This document shows, in pieces, positions 1 through 11,400 of a stretch of 64,000 nucleotides of DNA. Origin of the DNA: Ligustrum vulgare (Eukaryota > Streptophyta > Magnoliopsida > Lamiales > Oleaceae). The notes below the pieces were generated by a model. The model made no database searches and was not told the DNA's origin. It saw nothing but the letters and a program-made list of their open reading frames with translations. Position 1 is the first letter of the stretch; the number at the start of each line of letters is the position of its first letter. The DNA lies in assembly GCA_963555705.1 (NCBI GenBank), contig OY743170.1, forward strand, positions 29,711,362-29,775,361, given 5' to 3'. Position numbers and translations under genes: made by a program.

Positions 1-620
1 AATAAAGCCAATAACAATATTGGTGAAAGCGGTAGAATCTTCCACGTTTCTGAATTTGTATGCGGAAATTTCATCGCCAGAATAAGTTTCGAAGACTTTC
101 TTTTTGAAATAATCTTCTGCTAAAAGTAGATCCAGATGAGAAGGTCAAGGATAGTAAGTTGGAAGTTTTGAGGAATTAAATTTTTTTAGTTTATTGATAT
201 GAAGAGGTTCTTCATCAATAAACTGACTTTCAAGTTCTTCTGGAATATCAACAATATTGATATTTTTTAAAGCACTTAATTTTGAGTTTTTTTTTTGTAA
301 TTTCTTTAAGAACTTCAGATTCGGAGGTCAAAGAACTTCTTCCTAATTTAGGAGAAAGATTCGACTCAATTGGTTCGAAAAGTAAGGGTTTTTAACTTTC
401 AAATTTTGAAAATGAATCTCTATATGCTGAAAATGCAGTAGAGGGAGTGATTTTTGAAGGAGTCTGAGATTTCAAATTTGATTCAATTCTAGTTAACTGA
501 GAGCACATAGAATGAAGAACAATATTGGTGTAATTGTTCTGAGCTTGAAGATTTGTAATAACAACGGTTTTAGCAGTAACATTTTCAACTCTTTCATACC
601 CATTTGCATTCTACATGTTC
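1..620 (-). pseudogene. decayed plant retroelement / pararetrovirus-like polyprotein fragment
   Basis: Read on the minus strand, coding-like text runs through this segment and off the left window edge. Two patches are legible. Around 540-600 a reading frame contains VITNLQAQNNYTN-like text. Around 60-180 a YYP-stop-P motif is followed by an acidic and aromatic stretch. Both recall polyproteins of plant gypsy-like or endogenous pararetrovirus-like elements, from memory only. The stop in YYP*P is TGA where such proteins usually have arginine, which fits a CGA to TGA change. No open frame longer than about 60 codons survives and the start is not visible. A non-viral LTR element is equally possible. 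Family assignment is low confidence; the coding-relic status is moderate. Confidence 0.42.
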
Positions 621-959
621 GGCGATGACTTGTTTAAGGATGAAATGACGAAAAAGGAAAGGTTGAAAGAGAAATAAAGCAGAATTTATTTGAAGAGGAG
701 CAGCAGGTTGAGTCAAATATTGAAAAATTTTCCAAATTTATTGAGGAGCCCTTTGACGGGAATCATCACAAAAGTAAGGAAGTTCTTCACGGAATCAACA
801 CAAAATTATAAACATCATTTGGAATGGATTCTTTTTGTAAAATCTTTTTTTTTTTTTTTTACCTTGATTCCATCCTCTTTTCTTTGCTCTTTCTTTTTTT
901 TTTTTTTTTTTTTGGCAGTGGTGTTGGTGATGTTGAGATGGCGATGGGGTTGAGAAGAT
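621..959. other. gene-free AT-rich stretch with poly-T tracts
   Basis: Two long T runs near 845-860 and 893-913 dominate. A short open frame crosses them, but it is mostly Phe and Leu from the T runs and is not a credible gene. Nothing else is recognisable. Confidence 0.6.
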
Positions 960-1056
960 ATTTAATTACAAACCTGGAATAAGGTTATAATTGTAATTAA
1001 TTATAAAAGTAATTGATTACAGAATGTAATTAAGTTGCAATCGTAGTTGAAATTAA

Positions 1057-1814
1057 GGTAAGTCCATGTTTGATTGCCATTATTTAGCCTGGAACTAGGA
1101 AAATTTTAATCCATTTTCCATCTTCTAAGGCGTTTGATGAACCAAATTTGCCTGGCCAAATATTTTCCTACTTTCACTCACGTATTTGCACGAAATGGCT
1201 GGAAAATGTTTCTGTGGGTGTAGCTGAAAAAGTAATTTCCAGGGCAAATGAAAAGGTATGGTTTCCTCATTTATTCCATTTGTTTAAGAATCCCCAAAAG
1301 ATTTGTTTACATGGAATTTTTGCAAGTTCCCCCTTTTTTTATTTCAGCATAGAGGATGCTGGTGCATTAGAGGTGGGTTTGGCCAGAAGCTCCTCTACAA
1401 GTATTAAATATTGAACCCCTAACCGTATAGAAGTGTATTATTCATTTAGAAGCTGTGTTATTTTTGTTGCCATCAAAACTGTGAACTTGCTTCAAAAACC
1501 ATGACTGGTAATTTTGAAATGGTTAAGGAAATCAGCATTTCAACAACATGATGATGTTGATTTTGATTTCTTTAATAAATGTGAAAATTGCAATGAAAGA
1601 AAGATAATGCAAGAAGACAACATGAACTTTCCCCAAGCAAATAATCTCAATCAAGCAGCAAAAGTTAGAAAATTTTCACATTTTCTACCTTTCATTTTAA
1701 ACTAATCGAAGACAATCAAATGTATTTTCCCAGGAAAATATTTTTCGGGCAAATCAATTCCATGGAAAATATTTTCTTATCACCCATTTTTCATTTTTTC
1801 AATCAAACGCACCC
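1057..1814. mobile_element. MITE-like insertion, PIF/Harbinger type (TSD TAA)
   Basis: TAA occurs just outside both ends (1054-1056 and 1815-1817). The right end, read inward on the minus strand, begins GGGTGCGTTTGATTG; the left begins GGTAAGTCCATGTTTGATTG, which matches if a short insertion is allowed. The inside is 0.76 kb with no transposase; short open frames at 1148-1414 and 1514-1705 have no recognisable domain. A TAA/TTA target duplication and GGG-type termini are typical of Tourist-like elements. Confidence 0.55.
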
Positions 1815-2293
1815 TAAATGTAACTAATTCAATTAGTTTTAGCAACAAAAGCCAAAAAATAAAAATAAAAAAAAAATCATGTTTTACAAATTCATTAGTT
1901 ACAATTGTAATTAATTTTAAATTTAAAATAAAGTTACAATTGTAAGTTATTGTAAACATTGATTATAAAATGTACTTAAATTGCAATTCCAGTTGTAATT
2001 AAAGTGAATGTAACTAATTCAATTAATTTTAATAAAAAAATGTCATGTTTTACAAATTCGTTAATTACAATTATAAATAATTTCAAAATTGAAATAAAGT
2101 TGAAAAAAGTTTCAATTATAATTAATTACAAACTATGAATACACATGTTAGTTTTACGAATTCGTTAGTTACAATTGTAACTAATTAAAAAATTAAAATA
2201 AAGTTTACAATTATTTCAATTCTAATCAGTTACAAACAGTATTTCACAATTATAATTAATTACAAACTCTAATTCATTATAGATTGTAATTAA

Positions 2294-2885
2294 GGTTTCG
2301 TTTGGCGACTAAAATAAATAAAATTTGATTTATAATGTGTATTATTTGGGTTTTCTAGGTAAGATTTGTGGTTAAAAATTGGAGAAAGAAAATGTAAAGA
2401 AAATGAATTTCAGGTAATTGAATTCTAGAGAATTGAATTCTTGGGAATTGGAAGTTTAATGTATTTGATTTGTTTAATTCTCTTGGTGAAAAAAGTAGAA
2501 AAATTTCCAAATTTTGTTTTTGATTGACATTATTTTCCATGGAAAATAAAGTAAAATTGATCTCTTTTAATAAAAAAAAAATTATTTTTATTTTTTCACA
2601 CATTTGTACTTGATAATAATAATGTTAATTTTTAGAAAAAAATAAATCAATTAACAACAATAAAAATGATCAAACGTAATGAAAATTGTATAAGATTTTC
2701 CATGAAAAATAAAACTTCCTCCCCCCTTGGAAAATAAATTCATTCAAAACAAGAAAAATACTGAATTACGAGGCAAGTGGAAAAATGAATTACATGGAAA
2801 ATTTAGGCAACCAAACAGCGCAAAGTTGAAAAATCACATGGAAAATATGATTTTCCATGGAATTTGGCGCGTATCAAATGCACCC
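2294..2885. mobile_element. MITE-like insertion, PIF/Harbinger type (TSD TAA)
   Basis: The element lies between TAA (2291-2293) and TAA (2886-2888) inside the TTACAATTGTAA field. Left end GGTTTCGTTTGGCG; right end inward GGGTGCATTTGATACG. The interior is AT-rich, 0.59 kb, with several copies of CATGGAAAAT-like text that also occur in the neighbouring insert at 1057-1814, so the two may be one family. No transposase is seen. Confidence 0.58.
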
Positions 2886-3240
2886 TAAGTTACATTTGTT
2901 ATTAATTACAACATATAACTAATTCAATTAATTTTAAAAGAAAATGAAATTTCGAGTGATTTGCCATATACAATTAAGTTACAATTGTAACTAGTACAAA
3001 TTGTAACTAATTCAATTAATTTTAAAAGAAAAATGAAACTTCGAGTGTCTAGTTATATACAATTAAGTTACAATTGTAATTAAGTTGCAATTATAATTAA
3101 TAGCAATTTATAACTAATTCAATTAATTTTAATCTGATGTGTTTTACAAACTCATTACTTTCAATTGTAATTAAGTTGCAATTGTAAGAATAATGAAATT
3201 TCTAGTGATTTGTAATATACGATTAAGTTAGAACTACAAA

Positions 3241-3537
3241 CTGAAATCTTCTCTTGCTCAACCTCCGATGAATTATTATTATTGTTGTTGTTGTTGTTGT
3301 TCTTCTTCTTCTTCTTTCTTAATCGTCCCTCCGGAGCAATCTCCTCCCATTGTGTGTGTGTAAAAAAAAAAAAAAAAAAATCTCGCAACTATCACAAACT
3401 CAAAAGGACCAAAATTCAATTTCAAACTTTCAATTAACAGATGACTAAAAGAAAACAATTAAAGTAATGACTTGCACAACTTTTACTTTTTCTTAATCAA
3501 CTGAAGCCAAAAATGAATCTTAAATTTGATACACTTA
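3241..3537. repeat. simple repeats: (ATT)n, (GTT)n, (CTT)n, poly-A
   Basis: From about 3271 to 3320 there is a run of ATT, then GTT, then CTT trinucleotides. A TG repeat and a poly-A run follow at 3352-3380. A minus-strand open frame here is translated repeat (poly-Asn and poly-Lys), not a gene. Confidence 0.8.
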
Positions 3538-3710
3538 GGGTTGGTTTGTTAAAAGTTTTGTATTTAAAAATATGTTTTTTTATATTTTTGAGGTAAAATA
3601 TGTGATTGAAAAATGAAGAGAGAAATTTTGTATAATTAAAAAGTAATTTGAGATATTATGTCATAAAAAACCATGTTTTTAAATTAGTTTATCAAACAGA
3701 CAAACACAGG
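3538..3710. mobile_element. short MITE-like element (TSD TTA)
   Basis: TTA flanks both ends (3535-3537, 3711-3713). The left end starts GGGTTGGTTTGTTAAAAG. The right end inward reads CCTGTGTTTGTCTGTTTG, an imperfect inverted partner. The interior contains TGTGATTGAAAAATGAAGAG-type text resembling other short MITEs of this window (38454, 39642). Only 173 bp long. Confidence 0.45.
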
Positions 3711-3777
3711 TTAAAGTGCTTACTAATCAAAACAGACCAGTTCAAAAAATATGGAAAAAACAACAACGGACCAGTAA

Positions 3778-4597
3778 GAGCATCTCCAATGCACTATTTG
3801 AATTGGGGCTGACGTGACAATGAAATTGACGGACTTCAGAGGAGCATAAATAAATTGACGGTGAAGTCTTAAATTTTATCTCCAATATTTCTTTCTACAT
3901 TTAAATATTGTTGATTACATGACATTTTTTAAATTTAAAAATAATAACTTATTAACAAAATGATTAATATATTATTAAACTTTTTGTTATTATAAATTAT
4001 AAAAGTTATTTTTTTGGACTATATTTTATTTTTATATTTTATCTTGGTAACTAAATTTATGATGAGGTTTTTTTTTTTTTTTTTTTTTTTAAAAAAAAAA
4101 TTTTACAAACAAAAAATTATTTATTAATTTTAAATTATTATTTTATACTGTTATTTTGTTAAGATATTTCAACGACTAATATTTTTATATAATTTTATTT
4201 AGCGATAATTTTTTATTGATAAATTGAAATTATTAAAATGCATATTCTTTTTAAATTATTAACCTTAAATTTAATATAATATGAAAACTTTGAATGAAAG
4301 TAATCAAAAAGTGCTTAAATCCGAGATAATTTTCAACAAAAAATCTTCATCCCATGACGTCTACGTCCTTTTTTAATATATTTAAAATAATTATAAAATA
4401 AATTAATGCTGACTGATTCAGTCAGACGAAGCATCAATATGTAGACGGAGTATTTGACATTGTCAATTTTTTTCAGTCACGTCATCTTAACATTATAATT
4501 GATATTGTACATTTAAGAGATATTTTTAATCCATTTTGTCAATATGCTGACAAGTCAAGTATTTTTTCCCAATTGACGAAATGTGTTGAAAATGCTC
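3778..4597. mobile_element. GAGCATCTCC-type MITE (TSD TAA)
   Basis: The left end GAGCATCTCCAATGCACTAT is matched by the inverted right end GAGCATTTTCAACACATTTC, and both sides carry AATTGGG about 25 bases in. TAA occurs at 3775-3777 and 4598-4600. The GAGCATCTCCAATG terminus is a very common plant MITE end. The interior is AT-rich with one poly-T/poly-A stretch at 4068-4100 and no coding capacity. Confidence 0.72.
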
Positions 4598-5077
4598 TAA
4601 ATTGCAAAAGAATTATTGCTATGCCTACAGCCGCATTGGCAGATCGATCAATAACAAATTGATCAATGACAAAGGGTATTTACTATTTAACCTTTCTTTG
4701 AGTACATATGGCACTGTTTTTTTAACAACCAAATATAGCACTATTTTTGGTTTGAGAGAGAGAGAGAGAGAGAGATTTATATTATAATTAAATAAAATGC
4801 ATATACAACTTTGGATTTGTAGTTAAAAATTGAATGAAGAACGAGGACACGACGCAGAAGCAGAAGCAGCTGCAGCGGCAATTAAAAGAGTAGAGGAATT
4901 TAACCTAATTTTGAAAATATTGTTTTTATTGTTCAAATATCTTTTACGCGTACAGACACAACTTACAGATGTAAGAGAAAAGGCCATTTCACCCTCCATT
5001 TCCCTTAAGCAAGTTGGAAGAACATTTCGTCATTTCCTCTCCACCGCACCTAAAGGTCTTCCTCTCCACCGCACCTG
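4598..5077. other. unassigned host DNA left of copia A, with a (GA)n microsatellite
   Basis: A (GA)11 run lies at 4754-4775. An open frame starting at 4830 has an acidic, alanine-rich opening and then runs into hydrophobic, intron-like sequence and the copia LTR. It could be the tail of a host exon, but nothing identifies it. CTCTCCACCGCACCT is repeated in tandem at about 5037-5076. Confidence 0.4.
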
Positions 5078-5082
5078 GAATC

Positions 5083-5857
5083 TGTTGAGAAATTTCCTTT
5101 CTTAAATGAAATATGTGCTATAACGAAGTTAACACAAAACTTGAAACAAATAATAAAGAAGAAATCAAAATTGCAAATTGACTTATATCGCAAAGAATGC
5201 TGTTCTAAAAGCGAAATTTGCGCCCTCTCGTAATGAGAATGCTAAAGGGCCTTCAAACAAATTGCTTTAACGGATTTCAAGTCTCAAACCAAGTATCAAA
5301 TAGCACAATTGATAGACTTGGAGAATAGGAACAAGAAGAGCAAATTTTGGAGATTTTAAGTATATAATATCAAGGTTTTGGGATGATAATCACAATGAAT
5401 GTATATTGATCAAAAAGTTTTTTAAAACCATGAATTCTATACCTATTTATAGAATTTTATCATCCCAATTCGTTGTTCATGCAACTCTTCACGAAATAGT
5501 GCCAAAGATTGTTGAAAAGGTGCATGAAAAAATCTGAAAAAAATTCTCCCACGGTCATATTTTAACATCACGCGATTGCTCGATACAAGGCTCGCGCAAT
5601 CGCGCGATGCCACGAAAATTTGTGCAGTGACCAAAATCACTCAACCACGCGATCGTTGGACCACTAACCACGCGATCGCGTGGTTCTTCACTTTGGCCGG
5701 ACCTCCAGGTCCGGTCCGGACCAATTGGTCCGTCCAGTTGTATTTGGTCCGGTTTTCTCACTTCTTGGACCGGTTCTCTGTATTGTAGACCGGTTCTTCC
5801 ACTTTTTCAACTTTATATATATATATATATATATATTTGAACAACATTTTCATAACA
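5083..5857 (-). repeat. copia A 3' LTR (775 bp)
   Basis: Pairs with 19754-20520. It starts TGTTGAG and ends AACA. It contains GC-rich palindromes (CGCGATCGCG near 5670 and GGTCCGGACC near 5711) and a (TA)n run near 5812-5837. GAATC precedes it. Confidence 0.93.
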
Positions 5858-5868
5858 ATCCCCCACTT
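5858..5868 (-). other. copia A polypurine tract
   Basis: On the minus strand AAGTGGGGGAT directly precedes the 3' LTR, as expected for the plus-strand primer of a copia element. Confidence 0.8.
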
Positions 5869-6415
5869 GTTCAAATATATGAACTCAACTTAGAATCATA
5901 ACGATGTCACGCATAAAATAAGGTATCTTTCGATTTTAACCTTATATTAGTGCTAATATTGCAAAGTAATATCGAGATCCCAGGTAACCTTGGCTTTGAA
6001 CCAGTTATCCCTTATGACATTACCGGTGATATCGCACACGTGATCATTCTTGCTCAATACGTTCCACACAATTTACGTTATTGCGTTAATGGCCTTGCGC
6101 CCATCCGAGTTCATGAACTTTTCAGAAAGTAACTCCAAAACTTTCCTTGAAGCGGCACCACTTCTAAGTTCATATAGGAGAAATTCTTACAGTGTCTTGG
6201 TAACTTTTAAAGACACTTGTACTAAGTACTGAATTTCTTTAAGATTTCTTCAACCCTACAAACAGTTACCCCAGCACTTATATCCTTAGGATAGGGCCTT
6301 AAAATAATTTTCTAAGTGCTGCAACAATTCACTTATCGAATGACTTGTTGTTACCCTTTAAACCCGTGAATTACTCATTTCGTAATGACAAGTAGGGTTG
6401 CCGTCATTGGTGAAT

Positions 6416-8019
6416 TTATAATAGGAGTTTTAGCCACATCTTACTCGATGTTTCTCTTACCAACTCTTTGGTAAGTGGTTTTGTAAATGGATCAGTCAAA
6501 TTTTCACTTGACCTCACATAGGTAAGTGATATTATTCCAGCATTTATTAATTTTCTTATATAATCATGTCTAAGACTCATATGTCTTGACTTTCCGTTGT
6601 AGACTTCATTATAAGCCCTTGCTAGAGTAGCTTCACTATCGCATAGTATAGATATTGAAGATTCATTCTTCGTATCTAGTGGAACTTCATAAAGAAGATC
6701 CTTAGGCCATTCTACTTCCTTTCCAGTTTCGGCTAATGCAACAAACTCGGATTCTATAGTGGAATGTGTTATCATTGTTTGTTTCTTTGATCTACAAGAA
6801 ACAGCACCACCTCCAAGTGTAAACAACCATCCCGATGTTGATTTATTTTCTCCAGCATTTGATATCCAACTTGCATCGGTATATCCTTCTAGTATTGCTG
6901 GAAACTTGGAATATTGAAGTCCAAGCTTTTTAATTCTCTTTAGATAACCAAGAACTCTTCCAATCGCTTTCCAATGCTCAACACTTGGATTGCAAGTAAA
7001 CTTACTAACTTTACTCACGGTAAATGCAATATCCGGTCTTGTGCATTGAACTGCATACATTAGACTCCCAATTGCACTCGCGTATTCGAGTTGTCCAATA
7101 GCCCTTTCAACATTCTTTACAAGTTTAATACTTGAATCAAATGGAGTATTTGCCTCTTTAATGTTCAAATGTTTGAACTTTTCAATCACATTCTCAATAT
7201 AATGTGATTGGGTTAATTCATACCCCAACTCATTCTTGATGACTTTTATACCCAATATGATATCCACTTGACCAAGATCTTTAATTTTGAATGTTGACGA
7301 TAGAAACATCTTTGTTTCTTTTATGCCATTCATGTGATTACTTATAATCAACATGTCATCCACATACAAACACACAAATATAACAAGTTTATCACAACTT
7401 TTGATATATAAACATTTATCTACCACATTATGTGAAAAAACAAAAGACATAATTGCATTATCAAATTTCTCATGCCAATTTTTAGGAGCTTGTTTTAAAC
7501 CATATAGTGATTTAACAAGTTTACAAACTTTATTTTCATTACCCGGAAGAACAAAACCTTCCGGTTGTTCCATGTAAACTTCTTCATCTAGTTCTCCATT
7601 TAAAAATGCGGTCTTCACATCCATTTGATGCACATGTAAATCAAATATAGAAGATAGTACAAATAGTATTCTAATAGTAGTGATACTAGCCACCGGTGCA
7701 TAAGTGTCAAAATAATCAATTCCTTCCTTTTGTCGAAAACCTTTAGCAACTAATCTTGCTTTATAGGTTTGGATCGAACCATCGGTATTGTATTTCCTTC
7801 GAATACCCACTTGCAACCAATGGCTTTTGATCCAGCTGGTAAATCAACAATCTTCCAAGTATTGTTGGACGTTATAGAATCCATTTCATCATTGATAGCA
7901 TCCTTCCAAAATGTGCTATCTCTAGAAGTCATTGCTTCTTTATAGGTTTTATGATCACTATCAATTTGAAGAACATATGAAATTGTTCTTACTATATCTT
8001 CCTTACTTGCTTCAACCAA
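6416..8019 (-). pseudogene. copia A reverse transcriptase-RNase H
   Basis: This is the distal pol of copia A, which in a live element copies the RNA into DNA and removes the RNA strand. Two overlapping frames (8019-7750, then 7816-6416) join by one frameshift near 7800, just after the CKWVF motif. The second frame shows KARLVAKGF, the fingers/palm motif DVKTAFLNGELDEEVYM, YGLKQAP, and the catalytic YVDD box. RNase H follows, with GYTDASW, TSGW, an E in the TIESEF motif, and SRHMSLRHDYI. The end DPFTKPL near the stop at 6416 is the usual copia C-terminus. The upstream continuation into integrase is severed by the gypsy insertion at 8262. Apart from the frameshift the catalytic residues look preserved. 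Confidence in identity is very high. Confidence 0.95.
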
Positions 8020-8257
8020 GTAAAAGGAAATTCTTTGAGAATCAATCTCATCGTGTCGTAATACCTTCTCTTTACGAGACCGCTTGCTTCTTCGAGGTTC
8101 ACTAGTCTCAATTACATCTTGGGTAGATGTTTCTAGTAATTTAGAAGCTGAAATTCATTTTGAGTTTCTATTGAATTTTGAGGAATATCATCAACGCTTA
8201 ATGAATTCTCAAAAAATTTCACATCTCGTGATTCTATAATCACATTGGATATTTGAT
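8020..8257 (-). pseudogene. copia A linker between integrase and reverse transcriptase (3' portion)
   Basis: Minus-strand sequence between the gypsy insertion and the first reverse-transcriptase frame. In copia elements this is the poorly conserved integrase C-terminal tail. Several stops interrupt it. Confidence 0.6.
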
Positions 8258-8262
8258 CAAAT
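8258..8262. repeat. target-site duplication CAAAT (left)
   Basis: CAAAT immediately left of the gypsy LTR; the same five bases follow its right end at 17652-17656. Confidence 0.95.
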
Positions 8263-10828
8263 TGTAACGCCCCGAGTTCCGAGGAGCCGGGAACGTCACT
8301 TTTCTAAATTCTTGAATAAAAGTTTTGTTGCGGAAAATGATTAAATGTTAAATATCGCATTTATTGAATAAAAGTTTAGCGATAATTCAAATGGAATAGG
8401 TAAATTCGTACAAATTTATAAAAATGACAATTCTTGATAAAATGAAATAATTATTTCAAAGCTCACGACTTTTAAAAATATCAATTTGTAATTTTTCGTC
8501 ATTGCCCATCACTCGCCACCGTCTCCGAAATCTGTAAAAGATTTTTAAAAACGAGTTGAACATTTCATAGAAATACTCAGTAGACTCGCGCATAATAATC
8601 ATTTAACGTTATAAATTAAAACACATAATCATGATATTCAAGTCTCAGGTGTCTAACGATCACCAGTATTCTCATGAACATAAAGTTCAAGTTCTCATGC
8701 ATTTAAGCAAGTAATTCTCATGAACATAAAGTTCAAGTTCTCATGCATTTAAGCAAGTAATTCTCATGAACACAATCATACATGCTAAACTTATAAATCA
8801 AATAATTATTGATGCGCACATTTGAAAAACGTAAATTTGTAGATAAGAGTCTACCTTAAATCCGACGAGTGCAAAGTTGAGCGGGAAACGACTTAACTCC
8901 TTTAAAATCTCCGTACGCTTCGTCTAGCCAATTAGAAGATCAAGTCGAATTAGTCTTTTGAAATCTAGAGTTTAAAATGATATATTACGATTTGGGGACT
9001 TAAATTGATGATTTGAAAGTTGATGGACTAAAATGAATAATTTTGAAAGCTGAGGGACTACAATGTAAATTTTCCAAAAGTTGGGTCGAAGCTCAAATAA
9101 ATATTACTATAGGGCTGAAATAATAGATTTTAAAAATGAAGGGGCTGGTTAAAATCGTTTCGAAACTTAGGGGCTGAAATTATAAGTTTTAAAAACTATA
9201 GGGACCGATTTGAAACAATTTAAAACTTTGAGGTACTGAAATAGATAACTTGTAAAACTTGAACTTAAAATCAAATGAATTAAATCTACAGGGACTGAAA
9301 TGAGTTTGATACTTAGGGCTAAATAATAACTTTTGAAACTTTAAAGTAAGATTTAAAAATATTTAAACTATAGGGACTGTTTTGAACGGTTATAAAAGAT
9401 GGGGACTAAGATGTAAATTTGCTGAAAATCAATATATATAAAAATCAGATCTTTCTCTCTCTACCCATCCATTTTCGATCTGCAGCGAAGAGAGAGAGAG
9501 AAGCGGAGGTGCGACTGGGAGGGGGAAACGCCACCTGCTCCGGCGATTTCGCCGGCGAAACGCGGACGCGGCGAGCGGCGGTAGGGATGGGGTTCAAGTT
9601 TGGTACGAGATTGAGTGTCAAAACCGAGGTAATACGAGGCTCGAATCGCGATTTTCCGGCGAGGAACCCGGCGGTTGAGGTAGGTTATGGACTTATCTAC
9701 TTTGGGTTGTTTTTGGGTTAAGTTTTCTTTTTGGTTTTGGGTTGCGATTTGTGAGGTGGGCCGTGGACAGAGGCAGTGGTGACGGTGTTGGAGGTGCTTG
9801 GTTGCTGGTTTGGGGGTGAGTGGTGATGATGATGATGATGATGATGATTGGTGTTGTGGTCTGCGGTCATGGTTGTAGTGATGATGGTGGTGACGATTGG
9901 ACGTGGTTGGGCAGCTGGGATTTGGAATGATGGTGCGATGGTTGTGTGTGCGTGAATCCTGGGTTGCAGGTTGGTTGCGGTTTGTTGGTGTATTGTTGTT
10001 GGGGCATAGGTTTGTGATGAGGGTGTGATGGAGGTGGCGGAGTGGTTGGAGTCCAGAGGAGTGGTCTGTGTGTGGAGATGGTAGTGTTGGAGCTTGCGGC
10101 TGATGATGCAGTGGAGCTTGGGTGCAGGTCGTGACTGTGGAGGTTGGTGGTCCGATTGAGAGGGCCAGTGGAGATGGAGGTGGCTGCAGCATTTGGTGGT
10201 TGAGTGGTGGTCCAACTTCTTTGGGTTCGATTTTGGGTTGATGTTGGCGGCGGTTGTGGTTGACACTGGATAATGGTGAGGTTTGTGCGTGTATATGGAA
10301 GGAGGCATAGTGGTGGTGCTGATGATTTGGGGTCTCGACAGTGGGCTGGTGATGAAGGTGGTGTAATGTATAAAAGAGGGTGTCGGGGGGAGTGAGAGCA
10401 ATAGAGTATGGGTTAGGTGAGTGGAAGAATGAGTTTGATGTTAGTGGGGGGTATGATAGGTATGGGGGTGGAGTTAATTGGAGTTGGTGGATTTGTTAGG
10501 AATTTTATGGGGTTTGGATACACAAGCACGGAGATCTAGGAGATAATACGCGTGAATTCAACTGAAATTGGAAAATGGATCTGATAAGATGATCTTGATG
10601 TAATTTGAAATTTAAAATGATTTTGAAAATAATAATTTAAATAAATAATTAAAATAATAAAATTTTAGAAATTCGGAATTAAATTTAAAATCGAATTGAC
10701 TCGATATTTCTCGACTTGACTAGACGAACGCGTCTTGACGTTAACGTAAAAATGGGTGAGATCGCAACGACACGATTTTCGAAACTTGAAATAATTATTA
10801 AATTGCGTAAAAATTCTTGGTCGCTACA
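8263..10828 (-). repeat. gypsy 3' LTR (2566 bp)
   Basis: Pairs with 15077-17651. Three zones are visible. 8650-8775 holds a tandem repeat of a roughly 50-bp unit containing TTCTCATGAACATAAAGTTC. 8990-9420 is an array of degenerate 35-40-bp units carrying AGGGACTGAAAT or GGGACTAAAATG. 9480-10500 is GC-richer and strongly G+T-biased on the plus strand, with a (GAT)n run at 9823-9848. The minus-strand open frames 9461-10192 and 9718-10401 (His, Pro, Thr and Ser-rich) follow from this composition. Confidence 0.95.
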
Positions 10829-10845
10829 ACCTTACCCCCTTAAAA
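10829..10845 (-). other. gypsy polypurine tract
   Basis: On the minus strand TTAAGGGGGTAAGG sits directly before the 3' LTR. It is preceded by TTTCGAGGACGAAATTATTT, the usual end of plant gypsy pol transcripts. Confidence 0.85.
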
Positions 10846-10924
10846 TAATTTCGTCCTCGAAATTAAACTTATTTGATCCGTTCTTTCTGGATACTTAACC
10901 ATGCTTCTTCTTCTTCTTTATCTC

Positions 10925-11400
10925 AGATAGCATTATCGCTATCATGTCTACCTCACTGGACTTTGACTAATGGAATCTCTTTGTTTCTTAAGACATGGAC
11001 TTTTCTCTCTACTATGCACATAAGTGTCTCTTCATAAGTCAAATTCTTCTTCACTGAAATAGACTGATAATTCACCACATGACTAAGATCACGAACGTAC
11101 CCTCTTAACAGAGAAACATGAAAAAATATCGTGAACAACTGCAAGTTCTGGTGGCAAAGCCAACAATAAGCCACATCATCCACTTCTCTAGTATTTCAAA
11201 TGGTCCGATGAAACAATACCAAATTTCCCGTTCTTGTCGAAACGAAAATTACCCTTCATATGAGTTACTTGCAAGAACACTTTCTCTCTAATCTCCAACA
11301 TTAAGTCTTTTCTTCTTTGATCGGCATAACTATTCTGTCTGTCTTGGGCAGCTCTAATTCGTACTCTGATCTTCTCGATAGCATCAACTGTTCTTCTCAA
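10925..11400 (-). pseudogene. gypsy pol C-terminus (integrase tail and chromodomain-adjacent region)
   Basis: The frame at 11400-11188 has VRIRAAQDRQNSYADQRRKD, the hallmark of plant gypsy integrase C-termini, then EKVFLQV and MKGNFRF. The frame at 11183-10953 continues with LSHVVNYQ, YEETLMCIVERKV and VLRNKEIPLVKV, which is the stretch that ends chromovirus pol. A frame change and stops separate the two. In a live element this region tethers integration complexes to chromatin. Here it is non-functional. Confidence 0.88.

Larger units (their letters stand above)
960..3240. repeat. AT-rich repeat field built on palindromic TTACAATTGTAA
   Basis: Three blocks (about 960-1056, 1815-2293 and 2886-3240) are full of degenerate copies of AGTTACAATTGTAATTAA and of the phrase TAACTAATTCAATTAATTTTAA. 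The core TTACAATTGTAA is self-complementary. The blocks share wording and are separated exactly by two MITE-like inserts (1057-1814 and 2294-2885), so they read as one ancestral array later interrupted. No coding content is seen. Confidence 0.7.

Noticed and set aside
1514..1705. Short open frame with Cys pairs as a zinc protein
   Set aside because: Only one Cys-X2-Cys pair, no conserved context, inside a MITE-like insert.
9461..10401. Open frames of 243 and 227 codons (and their 5'-LTR twins at 16278-17224) as real proteins
   Set aside because: The strand is A+C-rich and so poor in stop codons. The frames overlap in different phases, are His/Pro/Ser/Thr repeats and lie inside an LTR. Identity between copies is explained by the youth of the LTRs.
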